Shown here piece by piece: positions 1 through 6,278 of a stretch of DNA of 11,925 nt. The translations under genes and the position numbers were made by a program. The notes below the pieces were generated by a model. The model did no database searches. It worked only from the letters and a program-made list of their open reading frames with translations, and was not told the DNA's origin. Every line of letters starts with the position of its first letter. The stretch's first letter is position 1. This stretch comes from JAWKHR01 sp041394725 (GTDB taxonomy: Bacteria; Acidobacteriota; Vicinamibacteria; Vicinamibacterales; SCN-69-37), in the NCBI GenBank assembly GCA_041394725.1, contig JAWKHR010000092.1:1-11925 (forward strand). Direction: 5' to 3'.

Positions 1-2113
1 CCAGGGCGACGTGCCCGCCCAGGCGGTTGGGGTTCTGGCGCGAGGGCTCGTACACGCCCGGCCGGCTCGGCTGATCGATGCCGTAGTGCTTCGTGTCGGC
101 CACCACCCCGACGATGGTCAGCCAGGGCATGTGCTCGCCGAGCCGGATGCGGTGGCCGAGCGGCGACGACGTCGAACCGAGGTGCGTGCGTACGAACGAC
201 TCGTTGACGATCGCGACGCCGTCGCCGGTGCGGCCGTCGAAGTCGTCGAACGTCCGGCCCTGCCGCAGCGGCACGCCGAGCGTCTCGAAGTAGCCCGGAT
301 CCACCCACCGGCGCAGCACGACCACGTTGCGCTCCGATTCCGACGTCGAGCCCTCGGCCTCGAAGAACCAGCCGGAGTGGCCCATGAGTGGCATGATCGT
401 CGCGGTCGAGACGGCGTCCACGCCGGGGATCGCCTCGAGGCGCGCGCGGTAGCGGGCCCAGAACGCCTGGCGGTCGGCCGCCGTGGGGTAGCGGGCTTCG
501 TCCGGCGACACACGGAAGGTGAGCACGCCCTCGGTCCGGAAGCCCGGGTCGATCCGGCCGACGGCCCGCAGGTCCACGAGGGCGAACCCGGACGTCGCGA
601 GCAGCAGGGTCGCGAGCGCGACCTCGCCCGTCACCAGGCCCGCCATCGCCCGCCGCGTGACGCGGGACGCGGTCGTCCGGCTGGTTGCCGCCACGCCGAC
701 GGCGGCGCGCGACGCGCGCAGCGCCGGAACGATCCCCGCCACGACCGCCGTGCCGATCGTCGCCGCGGCGACGAACGCCACGAAGCGCCAGTCGAGGTCG
801 AACCCGATGAACGCCGGAAGCTGGTCCTTCAGGAGCCCGACCAGCGCGTCCGACCCCCAGACGCTGAGCGCCAGGCCGCCCGCGCCGCCGACCAGGGCCA
901 GGACGAGCGACTCGGCGAGGATGTGGAGGACCAGCCGGCCGCGGCTGGCACCGAGGGCCGCGCGCAGGCCCAGTTCCTGGCTGCGCGCCATCGAACGCGC
1001 CAGCATCAGCCCGGCGATGTTCCCGCACGCGATCAGCAGGACGATGGCGACCGCGCCGAAGAGGACGACCCCGCCGAGCCGGTCGGTGCCCAGGTACCGG
1101 TCGCGCAGGAGCATGACCGTGGGCGACGTGACCCGGTTGACGTCGCGCTCGGGGATGTGGCGCGCGTGGATCGCGTCGAGGTCGGCGCGGGCCTGCTCGA
1201 CGGTCACACCGGGCTTGAGCCGGCCGATCACGCGCAGGTAGAAGCTGCTCTCGTCGTCCTCCGCGAGCGGGAGCCACACGTCGGCCGCGACCACCCGCGC
1301 GGCCTCGGGGGGCAGCACGCCGACGATCTCGCGCGAGGTCTGCCCGAAGCGCAGCGTCCGGCCGATGACGGCCGGGTCGCGCCCGTAGACCTCGGCCCAG
1401 AACGCGTCGCTCAGCATCACGACCGGCGGACCGTTCGGCTGGTCCTCGGCCTCCGAGAAGAACCGGCCGAGTTGCGGGACCAGTCGCAGCACGTCGTCCA
1501 CGTCGTGCGTCGCGGTGAGCGTGGTGACGCGCCGGGCCTCGTCGGCCGTGGCGACGTTGTCGCCGCTGGTCGTGAGCGCGGTCATGCCCTCGAACGTCGA
1601 GTTCTCCTCGCGCCAGTCGTGAAAGTCCGTGATGGAGACGTTGGCAAACTCGAGATTCCACTCCGGCGCGGTTTCGTCCACGTCCACGAGGCGGCCGGGA
1701 TCGTCGAACGGGAGCGTCCGCAGGCAGAGCCCGTCGAAGATGCGGAAGACCGCGGCGTTGCCGGCGATGCCGGTCGCGACCAGCAGGACGATCGTGCCGC
1801 TGTAGAGCGGCTGGCGCACGAGCTGCCGGACGGCGTGACGGACGGACGCGACGATCGCGGACATGGGGACCCCCGGTCGGATGACGAAGGTGGAGGCGGC
1901 GCGCCGGGCGACGGCCAGCCATTCGGCGGCCGCGCCGGTGACGGCGTCGGTGACGATCGCCAGCCAGAAGGTGAGCGTGGCGAGGCCGCCGCGCGGCGGG
2001 CGATCGGCCTGGAGATCGAGGAAGAGGCGCTCGAGGGCGGCCTGCCGCGCGCGCCGGAACGACGGCGGGAACAGCCACAGCAGCCGCCGGAACCAGCGCC
2101 GGGCCGGCGTCAT
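1..2113 (-). CDS. ABC-type orphan permease (ADOP/MacB-FtsX type), C-terminus beyond left edge
   Basis: Reading the minus strand from the ATG at 2113 gives 704 codons without a stop, up to the window edge. An N-terminal extension of about 80 residues (with LFPPSFRRA near 14-22) precedes a first membrane segment at about 104-128. A MacB-like periplasmic domain follows (about 130-330, ending VIGRLKPGVTVEQAR). The first FtsX domain has membrane segments near 345-372, 394-420 and 442-466, with the family motifs CGNIAGLMLAR and LRAALGASRGRL. A further membrane segment lies near 490-513 (LVTGEVALATLLLA), then a second periplasmic domain from about 525 (PGVDAVSTATIMPL, VDPGYFETLGVPLRQGR, VAIVNESFVR). 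The second FtsX domain must lie outside the window. This duplicated layout with an N-terminal extension and an adjacent padR is typical of acidobacterial ADOP proteins, of about 800-900 residues. They probably act in the inner membrane, either in export or as MacB-like mechanotransmitters; the substrate is unknown. The start overlaps the padR stop as ATGA, implying translational coupling. No ATPase gene is visible nearby. Confidence 0.93.
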   Translation of the reverse strand, partial: MTPARRWFRRLLWLFPPSFRRARQAALERLFLDLQADRPPRGGLATLTFWLAIVTDAVTGAAAEWLAVARRAASTFVIRPGVPMSAIVASVRHAVRQLVRQPLYSGTIVLLVATGIAGNAAVFRIFDGLCLRTLPFDDPGRLVDVDETAPEWNLEFANVSITDFHDWREENSTFEGMTALTTSGDNVATADEARRVTTLTATHDVDDVLRLVPQLGRFFSEAEDQPNGPPVVMLSDAFWAEVYGRDPAVIGRTLRFGQTSREIVGVLPPEAARVVAADVWLPLAEDDESSFYLRVIGRLKPGVTVEQARADLDAIHARHIPERDVNRVTSPTVMLLRDRYLGTDRLGGVVLFGAVAIVLLIACGNIAGLMLARSMARSQELGLRAALGASRGRLVLHILAESLVLALVGGAGGLALSVWGSDALVGLLKDQLPAFIGFDLDWRFVAFVAAATIGTAVVAGIVPALRASRAAVGVAATSRTTASRVTRRAMAGLVTGEVALATLLLATSGFALVDLRAVGRIDPGFRTEGVLTFRVSPDEARYPTAADRQAFWARYRARLEAIPGVDAVSTATIMPLMGHSGWFFEAEGSTSESERNVVVLRRWVDPGYFETLGVPLRQGRTFDDFDGRTGDGVAIVNESFVRTHLGSTSSPLGHRIRLGEHMPWLTIVGVVADTKHYGIDQPSRPGVYEPSRQNPNRLGGHVAL

Positions 2114-2427
2114 GACGGTCCCTGGCGGGCGGAGCGTCGCGCGGCCGCGCCCCAGCGCGCCAGCCGGTCGCCTTCCTCCCGCAGCCGGCGTCGGCCCGCC
2201 GCCGTGATCGCGTAGTACTGCCGGCGTTCGTCGTCGGTCTCCTCGGCGGGCGGCGGCGCGGCGGCGATGAGGCCGTCGGCCTCGAGGTGGGCCAGCGACC
2301 GGTAGAGCATGGCCGGCCACAGCCGCACGTCGCCCTCGGTCTGCGCGAGCACCGCGCGCTGGACGGCGTAGCCGTGGAGCTGGCCCTTCGACAGGGCGAG
2401 CAGGATGTGGAAGAGGTGTGGCTTCAT
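2110..2427 (-). CDS. PadR-family transcriptional regulator
   Basis: This 105-residue protein begins MKPHLFHILLAL and carries the PadR winged-helix signatures: LHGYAVQ at about 17-23, then LWPAMLYRSLAHLEADGLI at about 36-54, then YYAITAAGRRRL in the wing/third-helix region at about 71-82. PadR proteins are usually dimeric repressors. Short versions like this stand directly before orphan MacB-type permeases in Acidobacteriota and presumably control them. The gene ends in an ATGA overlap with the permease start, so the two are almost certainly one transcript. I chose the ATG at 2427. A TTG at 2487 would add 20 residues, but those would be encoded by the symmetric dyad at 2459-2500 and do not resemble a PadR N-terminus. 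No good Shine-Dalgarno sequence is visible before 2427. Autoregulation through the upstream dyad is likely but inferred. Confidence 0.92.
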   Translation of the reverse strand: MKPHLFHILLALSKGQLHGYAVQRAVLAQTEGDVRLWPAMLYRSLAHLEADGLIAAAPPPAEETDDERRQYYAITAAGRRRLREEGDRLARWGAAARRSARQGPS

Positions 2428-2458
2428 GGGACCCGCGGGCGGCCGGCCGGGCCGGCGT

Positions 2459-2500
2459 GATTCGCTCTCATTTGATATCGGTATCAAACAGTAGCGAATC
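2459..2500. promoter_or_regulatory. Two-tier symmetric dyad upstream of padR (candidate PadR operator)
   Basis: The inner arms TTTGATA (2471-2477) and TATCAAA (2482-2488) flank the 4-bp centre TCGG. The outer arms GATTCGCT (2459-2466) and AGCGAATC (2493-2500) are also perfect inverse complements. Both pairs share the same centre (2479.5) and are separated from each other by 4 bp on each side. The site is AT-rich in a GC-rich setting and lies 32 bp before the padR start codon. Position and symmetry fit an operator for a dimeric regulator, probably PadR itself. The same bases could also fold as a long hairpin in the padR leader. The symmetry is seen directly; the function is inferred. Confidence 0.72.
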
Positions 2501-2523
2501 TGGCGCCGCGGGTCAAGCGGCGG

Positions 2524-3129
2524 TCACGGCCGCTTCCGCCGCATGATCGTCACCAGCTCCTTGCCCCGGATGGCCGTATCGGCGACCGTCAGGCCCACCA
2601 CCGTGAATCCCTGGTTCGCGGCCTGCTGGACCTCCTTCTCCATCGTCGAGGTCCGGGACGTCGCGAGCAGGCGGTAGTCCCAGCCGCCGGGCTCCGGGTG
2701 ATCGATGTCCCGCTCGAGGATGACGATGACCTCCTTGCCGCCGAAGCTGGTGGAGAAGACCGTCTGGCCCCGGTAGTGGAACCCGGCGTCTGACGCCGCC
2801 TGCATCTCCTGCTCCATCGTGGACGTCCGGTTGGTCGCGAGCAGGCGGTACTCGAACTTCGACGCGTCCCCGGGCCGGCGCGAGACGATGACGACGGTCT
2901 CGTTGCCGCCGATGGCGGTCTCGCCGCCCATGACCGCGTCGAACCTGAAGCCCTGGGCCGCCGCCGCGTTGATCTCGCGCTGCATCGTGGACGTCCGCGT
3001 GGTGGCCAGCACGCGGTACTCGACCGGGCCGTCCTGGGCGTGCGCCGGCGCGGGCGCCGCCAGGAGGGGCAGGGCGGCCAGGGCCGCCATGAGGGTGCCG
3101 CGAACGGCGACACGTGAGGTGCGGGACAT
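2524..3129 (-). CDS. Secreted protein of three tandem DUF4177-like repeats
   Basis: The 201-residue protein starts at the ATG at 3129, supported by AGGAGGA seven bases upstream (3137-3143). An upstream in-frame ATG at 3159 would precede that site and bury the signal peptide. Residues 1-31 form a signal peptide (Arg-rich start, hydrophobic core LMAALAALPLLAAP, AHA cleavage site). The rest is three repeats at about 38-84, 94-140 and 152-198. Each starts YR(V/L)LAT, then has RTSTM, a helix ending in (A/Q)GF, and a C-terminal GxE(V/L)(V/I) strand followed by basic residues. The pattern of strand, helix, GF and strands resembles DUF4177-type small alpha/beta domains, but this is a remote likeness. 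No catalytic motif or cysteine is visible. It is probably periplasmic or extracellular. It lies upstream of padR on the same strand (96 bp gap) and diverges from the GIY-YIG gene. Function unknown. Confidence 0.85.
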   Translation of the reverse strand: MSRTSRVAVRGTLMAALAALPLLAAPAPAHAQDGPVEYRVLATTRTSTMQREINAAAAQGFRFDAVMGGETAIGGNETVVIVSRRPGDASKFEYRLLATNRTSTMEQEMQAASDAGFHYRGQTVFSTSFGGKEVIVILERDIDHPEPGGWDYRLLATSRTSTMEKEVQQAANQGFTVVGLTVADTAIRGKELVTIMRRKRP

Positions 3130-3136
3130 GGGTGGG

Positions 3137-3143
3137 TCCTCCT
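3137..3143 (-). promoter_or_regulatory. Ribosome binding site deciding the start at 3129
   Basis: The minus strand reads AGGAGGA here, seven bases before the ATG at 3129. It favours that start over the in-frame ATG at 3159, which lies upstream of the site. Confidence 0.8.
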
Positions 3144-3153
3144 GCAGAGACGC

Positions 3154-3159
3154 TACCAT
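3154..3159 (+). promoter_or_regulatory. Possible -10 element for the GIY-YIG gene
   Basis: TACCAT stands 11 bases before the ATG at 3171. There is no Shine-Dalgarno sequence in between, so a transcript starting 6-7 bases after this hexamer would be almost leaderless. No matching -35 element is visible. The placement resembles that of TATCCT before the gene at 4122. Weak evidence on its own. Confidence 0.25.
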
Positions 3160-3170
3160 CTTCCGGGACG

Positions 3171-4004
3171 ATGGGACTGCGCACCTTCGACCGCAAGTTC
3201 GGCGCGGCGTTCCTCGAGACGATGCCGGCGGGGCCCGGCGTGTACCTGTTTCGAGACGCCGCGCAGCGGGTGCTGTACGTCGGCAAGGCCAGGAACCTCC
3301 GCCGGCGGCTGCAGGGCTACCGGAACGCCACGCGCCGCAAGGTGCATCGCAAGATGCGCGCGCTCGTGCGCGAGGCCGAGAGCCTGGAGGTCCGGGTGCA
3401 GGCGTCCGAGCGCGACGCGCTGCTCCAGGAGAACGCGTTGATCCGCGAACTGCGGCCGCCCTACAACGTCGACGGCGCGTTCGCGTTCCTGTATCCCGCC
3501 ATCGGCCTCGGCGAGGCGGATGGGCACACGCTCCTGGCCTTCACGACGGCGCCGGAGGCCTGGGAGGCGCTCGGCCTGCACTGGTTCGGCGTGTTCCGAT
3601 CGCGGCCGCGGGCGAAGGACGCGTTCGACGCGCTCGTCGAACTGCTCGCGCTCATCGGCCACCCGAGCCCGCGATCGCGCCTGCCGCGGCATGCCTCGCG
3701 CCGCGGCGCGCGACTGGTCGGCCTGCGCCGCGTGCCCGGCGCGCTCGTCGCGAGGCTGGCGCCGTTTCTCGGCGGCGAAGACCGGTCGCTGTTGGCGGCC
3801 CTGTCGATGGCGCTGCTCGGGAAGCCGCGCGCCCTGCGCGACGCGTCGCTCGTGGAAGCACGCCTGCGGGAGCTCGACGAGTTCTTCGACGTGGATGCCC
3901 GCCGGTTGCGTGAGGCACTGGCGCGGGCCGGCCGTCGCGGCACGTTCGTCCCGGGCGACGAGCGCGACGCCCTGTTCATCGTGGCGAAGTTCGAGTCGGA
4001 CTAG
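3171..4004 (+). CDS. GIY-YIG nuclease-domain protein (UvrC N-terminal/Cho-like)
   Basis: The 277-residue protein has a complete GIY-YIG core at its N-terminus. It contains GPGVYLFRD (21-29, the GVY tyrosine being Tyr25), VLYVGKARNLRRRL (34-47, with YVG and Arg44), the catalytic-type Glu87 in LLQENALIREL, and PPYN ending at Asn99. These match the UvrC/Cho N-terminal nuclease that makes the 3' incision in nucleotide excision repair. The UvrC middle and C-terminal parts (UvrB-binding UVR motif, RNase H-like domain, HhH) are absent. Residues 100-277 are a basic, largely helical region I do not recognise. The protein is thus a stand-alone nuclease like Cho, not UvrC itself; the repair role is inferred. 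I chose ATG 3171, just before the conserved core. An in-frame ATG at 3114 would overlap the divergent gene's coding region. There is no clear Shine-Dalgarno sequence. Confidence 0.85.
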   Translation: MGLRTFDRKFGAAFLETMPAGPGVYLFRDAAQRVLYVGKARNLRRRLQGYRNATRRKVHRKMRALVREAESLEVRVQASERDALLQENALIRELRPPYNVDGAFAFLYPAIGLGEADGHTLLAFTTAPEAWEALGLHWFGVFRSRPRAKDAFDALVELLALIGHPSPRSRLPRHASRRGARLVGLRRVPGALVARLAPFLGGEDRSLLAALSMALLGKPRALRDASLVEARLRELDEFFDVDARRLREALARAGRRGTFVPGDERDALFIVAKFESD

Positions 4005-4030
4005 GAAGACCGGCGGCTCCAGCGCGGCTT

Positions 4031-4060
4031 CACGCTTCTGCACGCCGCTGCACGCTTCTC
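4031..4060. repeat. Three tandem 10-bp repeats
   Basis: CACGCTTCTG, CACGCCGCTG and CACGCTTCTC follow each other without spacers (4031-4040, 4041-4050, 4051-4060). They lie between the GIY-YIG stop and the zinc-ribbon gene start, 45 bp or more before its -10-like hexamer. A 10-bp pitch places each copy on the same face of the helix, which would suit a direct-repeat binding regulator. Chance origin in GC-rich spacer DNA is also possible. Confidence 0.45.
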
Positions 4061-4105
4061 CGGCGATTCGCATGGAATGGCCGTGCCCGGCGCGCCCCGC
4101 GGCGG

Positions 4106-4111
4106 TATCCT
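4106..4111 (+). promoter_or_regulatory. Possible -10 element for the zinc-ribbon gene
   Basis: TATCCT matches four of six consensus -10 bases and lies 10 bases before the ATG at 4122, leaving no room for a Shine-Dalgarno site. It sits in a 15-base stretch (4102-4116) repeated exactly at 8231-8245, before the PEP-CTERM gene. No convincing -35 element is seen. Confidence 0.35.
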
Positions 4112-4121
4112 CGCCGTCCCC

Positions 4122-4460
4122 ATGCTCGCCACGGCCCATGGCGTGCCCTTTCCGACGGCGGGCGTCGAGCCGCCGCTCACGGCGGCCCGCATCGTCGCCT
4201 CGGTCGCCGCGGGCTGGCGACCGACCACGTGCCCCATCTGCCGCCGCCAGCCGGCCGCCTTCTACGGCGAAGCCATCGGCCTGATTGCGTATTTCATCTG
4301 TCCGACGTGCCAGCGCTTCTCGGTCACGCCGCTCGGCCTGGATCTGCTGGATCAGCTGGACGACGCGTCACGGCGGCGGCTGAGCGCGCACGCCGCGGCC
4401 TCGACCGCGCCGCCGTGCTACGACGAGACGAACGTGCGCACCGTCGGCCACCCGTCCTGA
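4122..4460 (+). CDS. Small zinc-ribbon protein, unknown function
   Basis: The 112-residue protein has two CPxC knuckles, CPIC at 37-40 and CPTC at 60-63. The 19 residues between them are partly hydrophobic (EAIGLIAYFI). This spacing fits a zinc ribbon or rubredoxin-like knuckle that binds one Zn(II) through four cysteines. The N-terminal region is helical (about 19-31), and a C-terminal helix follows at about 71-95. No membrane segment or signal peptide is apparent, so it is probably cytoplasmic. ATG 4122 is chosen because a -10-like hexamer sits just upstream at 4106. A start at 4077 in the same frame would add 15 residues of low-complexity type. The gene follows the GIY-YIG gene on the same strand (117 bp gap) and converges on the regulator at 4503. 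I do not recognise the family; a nucleic-acid-binding role would be a guess. Confidence 0.7.
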   Translation: MLATAHGVPFPTAGVEPPLTAARIVASVAAGWRPTTCPICRRQPAAFYGEAIGLIAYFICPTCQRFSVTPLGLDLLDQLDDASRRRLSAHAAASTAPPCYDETNVRTVGHPS

Positions 4461-4476
4461 CGGCGACTGCCGTCGG
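4457..4476. terminator. Hairpin between convergent genes, possible bidirectional terminator
   Basis: GACGGC (4459-4464) and GCCGTC (4469-4474) form a perfect six-pair stem with a four-base loop. It is extendable by one wobble and one C-G pair to 4457-4476. It starts on the zinc-ribbon gene's stop codon and lies 27 bp from the end of the convergent regulator gene. No T-tract follows on either strand, so intrinsic termination is uncertain. Confidence 0.35.
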
Positions 4477-4502
4477 CGTGGCGAGTCCGATCGGCGGCGA
4501 CG

Positions 4503-6191
4503 TCAGAACGGTCGCGGCACGCCCGTACGCTCGACGTCCTCGCGCATCCGGGCGAGGTCGGCGGTCATTCGGGCCTGCAGGGCGCGGAAGGCCGGCAGCG
4601 GCCTGAGCCGGTCCAACCGGCCGTCGCGCCCGTCGCCCGCGACCTGGCGCCAGCCGAGATCGACCGCGCGCGCGTACCAGCCGATTGCGGCGTCCACGTC
4701 GCCGGCCAGCGCGGTTTGCGCCGCGAGGCAGCGCGGGAACACCGGAGACTCGGGCGCGTCGGCGGCGCCGCGCTCGCAGCGCGCCACCACCTGCGTCCGC
4801 GCGCGTCGCGCATCGGCGTCGCGACCGAGCGCGTCGTAGATGTCCGCGAGGAGCGACCGCACCGCGATGGCCTCGGGCATCGCATCCACGGCCGCGGTGA
4901 GGCGGGGCAGCGCGGCGGCCGGGCCGTCGCGCGACGCGCGGACGACGCTCGCGAGCGAGACGACGAGCGCGCCCGGGTCGCCGCCCTCCACCATCGGCGC
5001 GACGAGGCGCTCGGCCTCGTCGAGTCGGCCGGCGCGCAGCGCGGTCACGCCCGCCCAGTAGCGCGACTGGCCGTTGTCGGGCGCCAGCTCCGTCGCCACG
5101 CGCATCCAGTCGGCCGCCGCGTCCTCGAAGCCGAGCGTGCCGAGCGCCACGCCGAGCAGGCCGGCCGGCCGCGGATGCGGCTCGAACGAGCGCCAGCGAC
5201 GCGCGAGGATCCGCACGGCCTCGGCGTCGCGGCCGCGCTGGTGCTCGAGCATCGCGAGGTCGTCGAGCAGGTCCGCCTGGCGCGGCGCCGCGCGGATCGC
5301 CACGCGGTAGGCGTCGGCCGCGTCGGACATCCGGCCGGCCGCGTGCAGGCCCCGGGCGCGCGCCGCCAGCACGTGCGGGTCGGACGGTGCGATCCGCCAC
5401 GCCTCGTTGGCCTTGAGGAGCGCGGCCTGGCCGCCGACGAAATCGCGGTTGTGCCACGCGAGCACGACCTCCGCGGACGCCGCGCCCGCCATCGCCCGGG
5501 CGGAGTCGGGCGCGGCCTCCAGCACGCGCCGGTAGATCGTCAGCGCCGCCTTCGTGTCGTCGATGCGATCGCGCGAGAGGTAGTCGTCCGCCCGATCGAG
5601 CAGCACCTCGTCGGTCACGCGCCCCGCCTCGTGGCGCGGGCCGCCCTGCGCGGGTGACGTCGCACGCCACGCGAAGAGGCCGAGCGCGACGGTCGCGCCG
5701 GAGGCGGCGATCCAGGCCGCGATGGTCCAGGAGGCGTGGGCCGGCCGGGCGTCGGTGCCGCTTGCCGCTGCAGCCGCGGTTCCGTGCGCGGCCGGGGCGG
5801 CCGAGGGCGTCACCGGCGCCGCCGCTGGTGCCGGCGCTTCGACGGCCGCGGCATCGGCCGACTCGATCCTCCCGACGAACCGATAGCCGAGACCGCGGAG
5901 CGTCTCGACGAAGCGCGGGACGGCCGGATCGTCTTCGAGGGCGATGCGGATCTGGCGCAGGCAGTAGGCCAGGCTCCGGTCCACGTCCACGTACCGGTCC
6001 TCGCCCCAGATGGCCAGGCGCAGCTCGTCGCGCGCGACGAGGTTCCCCGCGCGTTCGAGCAGGGCGCGCAGGACCTGGGCGGGCTGGCGCTGCAACCGGA
6101 CGAGTCGTCCGTCCCTGAACAGTTCCAGGGTTCGCGGGTCGAACTCGAAGTCCTCGAATCGAAATCTGTCCGGTCCCGGCCGTTCCTGCAC
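4503..6191 (-). CDS. Membrane-anchored winged-helix (OmpR/CadC-type) regulator with TPR domain
   Basis: The 562-residue protein has an OmpR-type DNA-binding domain at about 8-107. Signatures are FEDFEFDPRTLELFRDGR, QPAQVLRALLERAGNLVARDEL, AIWGEDRYVDVDRSLAYCL and the wing RFVETLRGLGYRFVG. An Ala/Pro linker (112-152) leads to one membrane segment at about 154-176, then a helical region (194-515) of TPR-like repeats (for example DAADAYRVAIRAAP and GRLDEAERLVAP). The tail RLDRLRPLPAFRALQARM (526-542) is typical of acidobacterial proteins of this build. It is a CadC-like one-component regulator: DNA-binding half in the cytoplasm, TPR half outside the inner membrane. The signal is unknown. The GTG at 6191 is chosen because AGGAGG lies five bases upstream (6197-6202). 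A GTG at 6215 would precede that site. The gene is divergent from the lipoprotein at 6279, a plausible but unproven target. Confidence 0.92.
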   Translation of the reverse strand: MQERPGPDRFRFEDFEFDPRTLELFRDGRLVRLQRQPAQVLRALLERAGNLVARDELRLAIWGEDRYVDVDRSLAYCLRQIRIALEDDPAVPRFVETLRGLGYRFVGRIESADAAAVEAPAPAAAPVTPSAAPAAHGTAAAAASGTDARPAHASWTIAAWIAASGATVALGLFAWRATSPAQGGPRHEAGRVTDEVLLDRADDYLSRDRIDDTKAALTIYRRVLEAAPDSARAMAGAASAEVVLAWHNRDFVGGQAALLKANEAWRIAPSDPHVLAARARGLHAAGRMSDAADAYRVAIRAAPRQADLLDDLAMLEHQRGRDAEAVRILARRWRSFEPHPRPAGLLGVALGTLGFEDAAADWMRVATELAPDNGQSRYWAGVTALRAGRLDEAERLVAPMVEGGDPGALVVSLASVVRASRDGPAAALPRLTAAVDAMPEAIAVRSLLADIYDALGRDADARRARTQVVARCERGAADAPESPVFPRCLAAQTALAGDVDAAIGWYARAVDLGWRQVAGDGRDGRLDRLRPLPAFRALQARMTADLARMREDVERTGVPRPF

Positions 6192-6196
6192 GGTCG

Positions 6197-6202
6197 CCTC
6201 CT
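6197..6202 (-). promoter_or_regulatory. Ribosome binding site for the regulator, deciding GTG 6191
   Basis: The minus strand reads AGGAGG five bases before GTG 6191. This supports that codon as the start rather than the in-frame GTG at 6215. Confidence 0.75.
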
Positions 6203-6278
6203 GTCTCAGCCACACCTCAACGGGAACTCATCTTCGGACGTCTGGCGCCCCTGCCGGGTTGCGGGCACCCTCGACGAC

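Noticed and set aside
11..2215. Plus-strand open frame of 734 codons
   Set aside because: Its translation is Arg/Asp/Glu/Gly-rich without domains, and it is fully antisense to a permease with clear FtsX/MacB motifs. It is a GC-skew shadow.
2428..2487. TTG start at 2487 giving PadR 20 more residues
   Set aside because: The extra codons lie in the symmetric dyad and the sequence does not look like a PadR N-terminus; ATG 2427 fits the family.
2513..3286. Second minus-strand frame over the repeat protein
   Set aside because: Low-complexity translation; the frame with signal peptide, ribosome site and three repeats is the real one.
3153..4139. Minus-strand open frame of 328 codons opposite the GIY-YIG gene
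   Set aside because: No domain character, while the plus strand has a full GIY-YIG core.
4716..5657. Plus-strand open frame of 313 codons
   Set aside because: Antisense shadow of the TPR region, rich in Arg, Ala and Val with no motif.
4324..6213. Minus-strand open frame of 629 codons offset from the regulator
   Set aside because: Arg/Gly/Pro/Ala-rich shadow of the winged-helix/TPR gene, which has recognisable domains and a ribosome site.
5736..6278. N-terminal extension of the lipoprotein at 6279
   Set aside because: The frame is open, but this part overlaps the divergent regulator, has no protein character, and the lipoprotein signal begins at 6279.
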